From Microcaldota archaeon (GTDB lineage Archaea; Micrarchaeota; Micrarchaeia; Micrarchaeales; CABMGC01), in the NCBI GenBank assembly GCA_027340645.1, contig DAHWQN010000040.1:1-5894 (forward strand): a stretch of 5,894 bases of DNA, in the 5' to 3' direction. This document shows, piece after piece, positions 1 through 4,910 of this stretch. The stretch's first letter is position 1; each line of letters starts with the position of its first letter. The position numbers and the translations under genes were made by a program. Below the pieces are notes generated by a model. The model was given only the letters and a program-made list of their open reading frames with translations. It made no database searches and was not told the DNA's origin.

Positions 1-399
1 ATAAGGGAAAGCATCGGACAGCGCATATACCTGGAGTACGTATCATTCGGTCAGAACTTGCGTTGCGATGGCTTCCTTAAAAAATTTGACCCGTTCAAGG
101 AGATAGTTGTTGAAACACCTACGAGAACTGTAACTGTCAAGTTTATAGCAAATACTGAGGCTGTAAAGTCATTGTCCATTTACGATGGCCAACGCACAAT
201 CAAGTCATTATACAACAATACCGCAAAAATACCTGAGAGCTACCACACTTTAAATGACAACGAAGTTCTTTCCTTATGGAAATCTAGCTTCGGAGACAAA
301 GTCGCGGAGAAGCTACGAAGGGGCGATTCGCTCATAGGCCCGGTAAGATACGTTTTTAGGCTGCCGCCTGAGCGCAGGTGGATTAGGCAAAGTTTATAA
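1..399 (+). CDS. 3' end of an uncharacterised protein, possibly with an Sm-like domain (5' partial)
   Basis: The reading frame is open from base 1 to a TAA at 397-399, so 132 C-terminal residues are visible and the true start lies upstream. The in-frame TTG at 58 need not be the start. I do not recognise the family firmly. Residues 5-38 of the visible part (IGQRIYLEYV, then a Gly, then GFLKKFDPFKEIVV) follow the alternating pattern of an Sm1 motif: hydrophobic strand, G-x-L, F-D, then a hydrophobic strand. A second beta-rich stretch ends in KSLSI, as an Sm2 strand could. About 75 further residues, rich in charged residues, would then be a C-terminal extension that Sm proteins usually lack. 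There are no membrane segments or Cys clusters. The stop codon overlaps the TATA box of the next gene, so the two are tightly packed but probably transcribed separately. The coding call is reasonably firm; the Sm idea is weak inference. Confidence 0.7.
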   Translation: MRESIGQRIYLEYVSFGQNLRCDGFLKKFDPFKEIVVETPTRTVTVKFIANTEAVKSLSIYDGQRTIKSLYNNTAKIPESYHTLNDNEVLSLWKSSFGDKVAEKLRRGDSLIGPVRYVFRLPPERRWIRQSL

Positions 400-400
400 A
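393..400 (+). promoter_or_regulatory. TATA box (TTTATAAA) for rpl10e
   Basis: TTTATAAA matches the archaeal box A consensus and overlaps the TAA stop of the preceding gene. A start site about 25 bp downstream would fall near 420, leaving a leader of roughly 35-40 nt that contains the Shine-Dalgarno site at 443-451. A second AT-rich candidate is the ATATATTA at about 413-420, which would give a much shorter leader. Confidence 0.5.
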
Positions 401-442
401 ACATTATAGGCAATATATTACACGTACTATACCTTCAGAGAA

Positions 443-451
443 GGAAAGGTG
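443..451 (+). promoter_or_regulatory. Shine-Dalgarno site that sets the rpl10e start
   Basis: GGAAAGGTG resembles the archaeal GGAGGTGA anti-16S complement and ends 6 nt before the ATG at 458. This selects ATG 458 over the in-frame GTG at 449, which lies inside the site itself. Confidence 0.65.
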
Positions 452-457
452 TTATTC

Positions 458-982
458 ATGAAACTAAGACCAGCAAGAACTATGCGCAGCATAACCAGCC
501 AGGCATGGAGTAGATACTCGGTAAAGAAGCCGAAGAAGAATTATGTTAAGGCATTGCCGCACACCAGTCTGCTCATATACCGCATGGGCATAGAGAAAGG
601 CAATTACGACATGCATCTCACGTTGAATGCAGATCAATACGTTCAGCTGCGCTCAAATGCATTGGAAGCAGCGCGCCTTACGGCAAACAAGTATCTTGAG
701 AGTAAGATACCCGGCCAGTATTTTTTCCGTATAATAACAATACCACATCAGGTAATCCGCGAGAAAAAGCGTGCTACAGGAGCAGGAGCAGACAGACTTT
801 CACAGGGGATGTCAATGTCTTTCGGAAAGCCAGTATCAGTAGCAGCAAGGCTCAGGAACGGCCAGGCTGTGCTTGAGGTAATGACGACTTCAGGTTCGCG
901 AGTAATTGCAAAGGAGGCGCTTCGCAGGGCATCGTCAAAGCTGTCAGGTACTTATACTATAGTGACAAAGCAGTTGAATTAG
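458..982 (+). CDS. rpl10e: 50S ribosomal protein L10e (uL16 family)
   Basis: This 174-residue protein is full length for archaeal L10e. In the large subunit, uL16 sits near the peptidyl-transferase centre and helps position the acceptor arm of tRNA. The N-terminus MKLRPAR matches the family's K-x-R-P-A-R opening. Residues 67-80 give the NALEAAR...NKYL helix. IPHQVIRE at 95-102 leads into the diagnostic loop TGAGADR at 107-113, the P-site loop. FGKP at 122-125, AAR at 129-131, GQ at 135-136 and KEALRRAS..KL at 152-162 complete the signature. Some usually conserved positions differ: GMS instead of GMR at 117-119, and GKPVS instead of GKPVG. ATG 458 is chosen because a Shine-Dalgarno site lies 6 nt upstream and the protein then begins at the family's normal N-terminus. 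The gene ends 3 nt from the convergent idi gene. The identification is secure. Confidence 0.97.
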   Translation: MKLRPARTMRSITSQAWSRYSVKKPKKNYVKALPHTSLLIYRMGIEKGNYDMHLTLNADQYVQLRSNALEAARLTANKYLESKIPGQYFFRIITIPHQVIREKKRATGAGADRLSQGMSMSFGKPVSVAARLRNGQAVLEVMTTSGSRVIAKEALRRASSKLSGTYTIVTKQLN

Positions 983-985
983 CCG

Positions 986-1504
986 TTATCTTTTGTAATG
1001 GTTATCAATCTCATTTATCATGAGCTTAAGCCATGGCGTAAAGTTTTCAGGGGTCTTGGCTATCTCCTTCTTCAGGTTGGATATGCTTATCCATCTCCAA
1101 TCCATGACCTCACTCTTATTGGGATTCGGAGCCTTGTCATACCTACCGAAAACTATGTGGTCATATTCCTGTTCAGTAAGCCCATTGCCGACTTCTGCCT
1201 CATATGGGAAGTTGAACTCTTCATGCATTTCGCAGTCAAAGCCCATTTCCTCCTTCAGCCTGCGGTGCGCGGCATCTATTGTTGACTCCCCGGGCTTCTG
1301 ATGGCTGCAGCATGTATTCGACCATTTTCCCTGTGTGTGGTACTTACTCATGGCACGCCTCTGCAGCATTGTTTCCCCCTTGTCATTGAATACGAAAACT
1401 GACAGCGCACGGTGCAGTTTCCCTCCATTCATGTGCGCCTTCATCTTTTCTTCTGTGCCTAATTCCTTATCGTTGCTGTCAACAAGGACTACAAGCTGAT
1501 CCAT
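986..1504 (-). CDS. idi: Isopentenyl-diphosphate delta-isomerase, type 1 (Nudix fold)
   Basis: It interconverts isopentenyl and dimethylallyl diphosphate in the cytoplasm, supplying the primer for isoprenoid chains, including archaeal ether lipids. The 172-residue length is close to E. coli Idi (182). Numbered from the ATG at 1504, family landmarks are present: H24 and H31 (in LHRALSVFVFN) as metal ligands, QRRA..KYHT..GKWSNTCCSH at about 48-68 with catalytic Cys C66 and ligand H68, the Nudix-like helix AAHRRLKEEMG at 78-88, and E111/E113 in LTEQEYDH, matching the E. coli metal-ligand and catalytic glutamates. DWRWIS and FTPW in the C-terminal third are also typical. An in-frame TTG at 1528 would add eight residues, but ATG 1504 is preferred because the TATA element at 1533-1539 would start transcription at about the ATG. 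Most archaea use the unrelated flavin-dependent type 2 enzyme, so a type 1 gene suggests ancient transfer. Function is secure. Confidence 0.95.
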   Translation of the reverse strand: MDQLVVLVDSNDKELGTEEKMKAHMNGGKLHRALSVFVFNDKGETMLQRRAMSKYHTQGKWSNTCCSHQKPGESTIDAAHRRLKEEMGFDCEMHEEFNFPYEAEVGNGLTEQEYDHIVFGRYDKAPNPNKSEVMDWRWISISNLKKEIAKTPENFTPWLKLMINEIDNHYKR

Positions 1505-1532
1505 AAAATCAATACAATTCCTACGCAAAGCA

Positions 1533-1539
1533 ATATATA
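1533..1539 (-). promoter_or_regulatory. TATA-like element for idi
   Basis: On the minus strand TATATAT is centred about 32 nt upstream of the idi ATG (1504). With usual archaeal spacing, transcription would begin within a few bases of the ATG. No Shine-Dalgarno sequence is visible in between, so the mRNA is probably leaderless or nearly so. Confidence 0.45.
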
Positions 1540-1570
1540 CATTGCATAAGATACAGTTGCCTGACGAATT

Positions 1571-2134
1571 TCAATTCACACCAAGCGACACATTGGCTAC
1601 GAGCCCGTAATATACTACGCTTCCATTTGCCTCATATGATGCCCATATCTGCCCGGAGATTCCCCTGCCTCCGCTTGGGCGCACATCTCCTATTTTTGCA
1701 GTATACAGCTGTCCTGTGTCAGCATAACCGAGAAGGTAACCGCTTGAACTGTAACTAGAATAACTGCTTACATCTGCAATCTCAGACTGGTTTAGAAAGA
1801 ATATCCTGGCATTGCGCCATACAATTCCCGTGTACTGTGCAAATGTGACAGACATATTGCCTGTAGTGCTGTTGAATGAAACATTATAACACGCGTATTC
1901 AGGAGCAGATGAGCATTGTGATGCATTTCCCGAGTTCAGACTCGTTGTGCTGTTCGATATGGTAATATTCTGTCCTCTTGTCTGTTGTATGCCGTTTTGG
2001 GTCGTGTTGGCGTATACCGATGTCGTACTGCGTATGGTGGTGCCGCCAATAAAGCCATAGTAGCGGATATAATATGATACTACAACGACTATAATCAGCA
2101 GTATTACGTATGTAAATAATGCCTTCTTGTTCAC
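1571..2134 (-). CDS. Secreted/membrane-anchored protein sharing a pilin-like C-terminal domain
   Basis: It has 187 residues: an N-terminal KK pair, one hydrophobic segment (about 6-24), then a Ser/Thr/Asn-rich outside region. No named family is recognised. Residues 74-182 align by eye with the neighbouring pilin-like protein. Both have a CX7C pair (C74, C82 here), Q-x-T-G-x-x-W-x-x-A (100-109), a hydrophobic strand ending in FL, VSS, and SGQIWASY (160-167, SGQLWVQY in the neighbour). It lacks the class III signal peptide (QSAMEYL) of that neighbour, so it is more likely anchored by an uncleaved N-terminal helix, or cut by ordinary signal peptidase. Ten N-x-S/T sequons (N43, 56, 61, 70, 84, 88, 93, 115, 170, 181) suggest a heavily glycosylated surface protein. 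The GTG start at 2134 is chosen because a TAA lies directly upstream in frame and the first internal Met is residue 94. A minor-pilin or pilus-associated role is inference. Confidence 0.8.
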   Translation of the reverse strand: MNKKALFTYVILLIIVVVVSYYIRYYGFIGGTTIRSTTSVYANTTQNGIQQTRGQNITISNSTTSLNSGNASQCSSAPEYACYNVSFNSTTGNMSVTFAQYTGIVWRNARIFFLNQSEIADVSSYSSYSSSGYLLGYADTGQLYTAKIGDVRPSGGRGISGQIWASYEANGSVVYYGLVANVSLGVN

Positions 2135-2164
2135 TTAAGCACGCTTATTCTACATATTCAACGA

Positions 2165-2172
2165 ATATATAA
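2165..2172 (-). promoter_or_regulatory. TATA box for the secreted pilin-related gene
   Basis: The minus strand reads TTATATAT about 34 nt upstream of the GTG at 2134, predicting a leader of only about 5-10 nt. No clear Shine-Dalgarno site precedes the GTG. The element also separates this gene from the terminator-like hairpin of the upstream pilin-like gene. Confidence 0.45.
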
Positions 2173-2204
2173 CTGCTGCATGCGCACTACCAGTACCTTT
2201 TGCA

Positions 2205-2240
2205 TCAATAAAAAAGAAAAAGGAAGGGGCAAAAGCCCCT
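2205..2240 (-). terminator. Hairpin plus T-tract terminator after the pilin-like gene
   Basis: Seven bases after the pilin-like stop codon, the minus strand has a perfect 6-bp stem AGGGGC/GCCCCT (2240-2235 with 2230-2225) closed by a TTTT loop. A pyrimidine run follows, with T5 and T6 blocks, down to about 2205. The T-tract alone would suit archaeal RNA polymerase; the added GC-rich stem looks like a bacterial-style intrinsic terminator and may also protect the mRNA 3' end. The plus strand has no T-run after the stem, so it acts in one direction. Confidence 0.7.
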
Positions 2241-2246
2241 AACTCA

Positions 2247-2786
2247 TTACCCTGTTGTCTTTGCTGTTACTGTTGCAATTTCGCTGTACAGGAAGCCAGA
2301 CTGTCCACTTACACTGTATTGTACCCATAGCTGCCCTGACACAGAAGTCCCGATAGCGCTGCCAGAAGTCACTCCTGATATGCCTGCTGTCGGTATTGTA
2401 TTTGTTGCGCTGCTGCCTGAAGATAACGTGCCGAGCTGTATCTCATTCGCGGTAGTAAAGTATGGTGCTAAGGTTGCACTACTACTAACAGACGAAAGCT
2501 GCGACACACTCAAGAATACCACATTTGCACCATTCCACTGCACGCCTGTGCTTTGTCCTATCTGCACAGCCATGCCTTGAGAAGCAGTAAATGCTGTTAT
2601 CTTACATAAATAGCCAGACTGTGCTATGCATGCTGTAGGCAGCGTGCTGCCATTGAATACTCCCAATGCGAACAATGCCGCTAGAACTACCGCAATGACT
2701 AGTATGGCCCAGCCATATGTCATCAGATACTCCATAGCGCTTTGTGCTCTACTAATACCGTTTCCACGCTTATTAATCAATTCCAT
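2247..2786 (-). CDS. Type IV pilin-like protein with class III signal peptide
   Basis: This 179-residue protein begins with a basic leader (K6, R7, R13) followed by QSAMEYLMTYGWAIL (15-29), which fits the archaeal QXSXEXXXL rule for pilins. A prepilin peptidase (PibD/EppA type) would be expected to cut between A14 and Q15, leaving the hydrophobic helix at about 21-44 to pack into a filament core. The mature outer domain is rich in Ser, Thr, Gly and Ala, with C53 and C61 (CX7C) probably forming a disulfide. It carries Q-x-T-G-x-x-W-x-x-A at 78-87 and SGQLWVQY at 150-157, all shared with the next gene downstream. Only one N-glycosylation sequon (N45) is present. ATG 2784-2786 is preceded by a strong TATA box, and a terminator-like hairpin follows, so it is probably a well-expressed single-gene unit. 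No filament ATPase or platform gene is in view, so adhesion versus another surface structure cannot be decided. Confidence 0.9.
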   Translation of the reverse strand: MELINKRGNGISRAQSAMEYLMTYGWAILVIAVVLAALFALGVFNGSTLPTACIAQSGYLCKITAFTASQGMAVQIGQSTGVQWNGANVVFLSVSQLSSVSSSATLAPYFTTANEIQLGTLSSGSSATNTIPTAGISGVTSGSAIGTSVSGQLWVQYSVSGQSGFLYSEIATVTAKTTG

Positions 2787-2821
2787 TCTACCACTTAGCT
2801 CTGCAAATACTACAATGCTAA

Positions 2822-2831
2822 TATATATAAA
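2822..2831 (-). promoter_or_regulatory. Strong TATA box for the pilin-like gene
   Basis: The minus strand reads TTTATATATA, the best box A match in the window, preceded by a purine-rich GAAATAAAG stretch that could serve as a TFB recognition element. Transcription would start near 2800, giving a leader of about 15 nt with at most a weak AGTGGT ribosome-binding match. It lies just downstream of the protease stop codon, so the pilin-like gene need not depend on read-through. Confidence 0.6.
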
Positions 2832-2866
2832 GCTTTATTTCTCGCATTGCTGATTTTACGGATGCA

Positions 2867-4372
2867 TTATATGCCCATAAAGTACCATATCCAAGGGAGA
2901 AGTATTGCTATGAATATTATAATGGTCAAGTACATGAATATGCGCATGGCCTTTTCAGGAAGAGCATTCTTGAATATGTGCCAGCCATCAAGACCTATAG
3001 GCAATGGCAAAAGGTTGAATATAGCAACGAACAGATTAAGCACGAATGCGAGGACAGCAAACTGATACAGGAAGTTTGCTATTGAGAAATAGGCGCCGCT
3101 CCGGGCAGGAACCTGCTGCTGTGTTATATAAACTCCCACCTTGCCTGTTGAGTTAGCAACAATGTTATAACTGCCATTGTTTGTCTGGATATTTACTACG
3201 GATCCTGCAGTATCGCTTTTTGCAGCCGCTTCAAGCGCTGTAATGTTTGTCACGGCATGTCCATTCCAATATAATATCGTAGACCCAGGGATCAACGTGT
3301 TGTATGCTGGGGTGCCTGGTATTGTGCCAGATATTACAACACTATTTGTATACAATGTTGGCATAACATAATTCATCATGAGGAATGCAGCTATGAAAAA
3401 TATGAACGTGAATAGGTAATTAGCCATTACCCCTGCAACAAGCACCCTATTTTGCTGCTTCTTGCCCAATTGCTTCATTGCCTTCTCTCCGGCATCGGCG
3501 AATCCGCCTACTGGTATCACTCCGAATATAATAAGGCCGGTGCGCTTTACCTTTTTCCTGTACGTAGTGAAAAGAACCCCATGCGAGAATTCATGTACTA
3601 TAAGCACTACTGCAAAGGCAAGTATGCCTGCAATTAACGGTATGTTGATTCCTGGTATGATCGGTTCAGCACCTGGTATCTGCGTGCTCAATATCGTAGT
3701 ATTGACTGTATGTGACACAACAACGTTGCCTGCAAATGTCAGTATGCTATATATTATAGAGCCTGCGCCTACAGCAAGGAGTGCCATAAGGAAGAACGCG
3801 AAACCTCCCGCAAACAGGCTCACTACTTCTAACAGAAGCGTATAGTTCAGAACAGGAAGCTGAAGCTGTACTGTCTGCACTGAAATGTGTACACCTGGAA
3901 GTGTTATAACATTAAAAGCAAGAATAATGAACGGCCATACAACAAAGAACATAACGGCGATAAGAACAAAGCCTATAACATAAGCCTTTTTGGTTATTTG
4001 GCCTTTGAACAAAAAGTATGAAGCAGCGCCGAAGCTCATCACAAGGCCAACCTGTGCGAACATGTCCCAGAACTTCTCTCTGCCTCTTGCAAGGTATTCC
4101 ATAAATCCTATGCCGCGCCTTCCACCAACTATCAACAATCCGCCTACTGCATCTTCTTTGCCGATAGCGTTTACCTTGACTATCACACTGCCAATTATCC
4201 AAAGCGCTAGAACGGCAATAACGAATTTTGCTCCTGCAACCCAGTTGCCCGTGCCGATATTCCAATAATAAAGCAATACTATGAAAAGTAACGTAAGCGG
4301 CACAAGCAATGCGGTTATTGCAGCATGGTGCCTGACCTTATTATTTTTGCCTTTGGCAGATGCCATGTCCAT
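2867..4372 (-). CDS. M50 family (site-2 protease type) membrane zinc metalloprotease
   Basis: This 501-residue polytopic membrane protein has about nine or ten hydrophobic segments. HEFSHG at 260-265 is the HExxH zinc site inside a membrane helix (H260 and H264 ligands, E261 catalytic). NLLPLPIGLDG at 453-463 is the second conserved motif, with D462 as the third zinc ligand. Between them, about 345-415, lies a PDZ-like region (ISGTIPGTPAYN, then IPGSTILYWNGHAV), as in RseP/SpoIVFB relatives. These enzymes cut substrate transmembrane helices during regulated proteolysis. The roughly 240 residues before HExxH include several extra membrane helices and a soluble GGRRGIGFMEYL loop (83-94), an archaeal-style extended form. 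ATG 4372 (MDMAS) and ATG 4366 are both possible starts; the TATA region at 4388-4401 is so close that the mRNA is probably leaderless. The substrate is unknown. The pilin-like and single-helix anchored proteins next door are candidates only by proximity. Confidence 0.93.
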   Translation of the reverse strand: MDMASAKGKNNKVRHHAAITALLVPLTLLFIVLLYYWNIGTGNWVAGAKFVIAVLALWIIGSVIVKVNAIGKEDAVGGLLIVGGRRGIGFMEYLARGREKFWDMFAQVGLVMSFGAASYFLFKGQITKKAYVIGFVLIAVMFFVVWPFIILAFNVITLPGVHISVQTVQLQLPVLNYTLLLEVVSLFAGGFAFFLMALLAVGAGSIIYSILTFAGNVVVSHTVNTTILSTQIPGAEPIIPGINIPLIAGILAFAVVLIVHEFSHGVLFTTYRKKVKRTGLIIFGVIPVGGFADAGEKAMKQLGKKQQNRVLVAGVMANYLFTFIFFIAAFLMMNYVMPTLYTNSVVISGTIPGTPAYNTLIPGSTILYWNGHAVTNITALEAAAKSDTAGSVVNIQTNNGSYNIVANSTGKVGVYITQQQVPARSGAYFSIANFLYQFAVLAFVLNLFVAIFNLLPLPIGLDGWHIFKNALPEKAMRIFMYLTIIIFIAILLPWIWYFMGI

Positions 4373-4387
4373 AACATAAGTTGCATA

Positions 4388-4401
4388 TCTATTTATAGAT
4401 T
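4388..4401. promoter_or_regulatory. Near-palindromic TATA region between the protease gene and mbf1
   Basis: ATCTA-TTTA-TAGAT is a perfect 5-bp inverted repeat around an AT core. Minus-strand reading gives CTATAAATAG about 23 nt before the protease ATG at 4372, implying a leaderless start at 4372 or 4366. Plus-strand reading gives TTTATAGA about 50 nt before the mbf1 ATG, implying a leader of about 24 nt. Only one TATA-like element is evident in the 71-bp spacer, so both genes may share it or compete for it. Confidence 0.5.
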
Positions 4402-4430
4402 ACCGGAGTAGTCTAAGCTTGAACAAAACC

Positions 4431-4437
4431 GTGGGGT
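4431..4437 (+). promoter_or_regulatory. Shine-Dalgarno site for mbf1
   Basis: GTGGGGT, followed by ATC, resembles the archaeal GGAGGTGATC consensus and ends 6 nt before the ATG at 4444. It supports that start and a leadered mRNA, unlike the divergent protease gene. Confidence 0.5.
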
Positions 4438-4443
4438 ATCAAA

Positions 4444-4902
4444 ATGTATGACTGCGAGATATGTGGCAAGAAGACAGACACACTTTACATAATAGACGTG
4501 GAGGGCGTAGAGCTGACCTCATGCGCAAAGTGTGCTGAAGGGAAGGACGTGGTAGACACTATTGGTGCAGATGAAGGCAAAGATGCGCAAAGGCGCACTG
4601 CGGCGCAGCGCCAGCAGCCAGTTCCTGAAGAAGAAGTAGTTGAAGGCTATGGCGACATGATACGCAAGGCAAGGGAGAGCATGGGCCTTCCACTGACAGT
4701 TCTGGCTGAACGCATAAACGAAAAGGAGAGCACGCTTAATCGGGTTGAACACGGGCGCATGCTTCCTACCGCTGCACTTACAAAGAAACTTGAGAAGCAC
4801 CTTGGTATAAAGCTTACAATGGTTCCTGAGCCAGAGAAAAAGACTCAAAGTGCCGGGCGCCCTGGTCCTTTAACCCTTGGCGACGCTGCAGAGAGGAAGT
4901 AG
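4444..4902 (+). CDS. mbf1: Multiprotein bridging factor 1-type transcription factor (zinc ribbon + HTH)
   Basis: The 152-residue protein has the archaeal MBF1 layout. An N-terminal zinc ribbon has two CxxC knuckles (C4/C7 and C27/C30). A charged, Gln-rich linker follows (about 34-66), then a Cro/C1-type helix-turn-helix at about 69-124: YGDMIRKARESMGLPLTVLAE, NEKESTLNRVEHGRMLPT, LEKHLGIKL. The C-terminal tail (125-152) is basic, Pro/Gly-rich and probably disordered. In eukaryotes MBF1 bridges activators and TBP; in archaea, MBF1 has been linked to the ribosome and translation as well as to transcription, so the precise role is open. A Shine-Dalgarno site precedes ATG 4444. The fen gene starts 8 nt after the TAG stop, so the two are very likely co-transcribed. 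The family assignment is secure from the two-domain arrangement. Confidence 0.93.
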   Translation: MYDCEICGKKTDTLYIIDVEGVELTSCAKCAEGKDVVDTIGADEGKDAQRRTAAQRQQPVPEEEVVEGYGDMIRKARESMGLPLTVLAERINEKESTLNRVEHGRMLPTAALTKKLEKHLGIKLTMVPEPEKKTQSAGRPGPLTLGDAAERK

Positions 4903-4910
4903 CTGTTGGG

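Noticed and set aside
58..60. TTG at 58 as the true start of the first gene
   Set aside because: The same frame is open to base 1 and encodes a strand (IGQRIYLEYV) that fits continuously with what follows, so the gene is simply cut by the window edge.
449..457. GTG at 449 as an alternative start for rpl10e
   Set aside because: It lies inside the Shine-Dalgarno site, and the added residues MLF precede the normal family N-terminus MKLRPAR; ATG 458 fits spacing and homology.
998..1301. Two plus-strand open frames antisense to idi
   Set aside because: They lie opposite a gene with a complete set of type 1 Idi active-site motifs, have no family-like features, and no promoter is seen for them.
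1505..1528. TTG at 1528 as the idi start
   Set aside because: It would add eight residues not expected in the family and sits between the TATA element and the likely start of transcription; ATG 1504 fits better.
3462..4268. Plus- and minus-strand open frames overlapping the M50 gene
   Set aside because: They are alternative-frame shadows of a long membrane-protein gene; their Pro/Thr/Ala-rich content is what the complement of hydrophobic codons yields.
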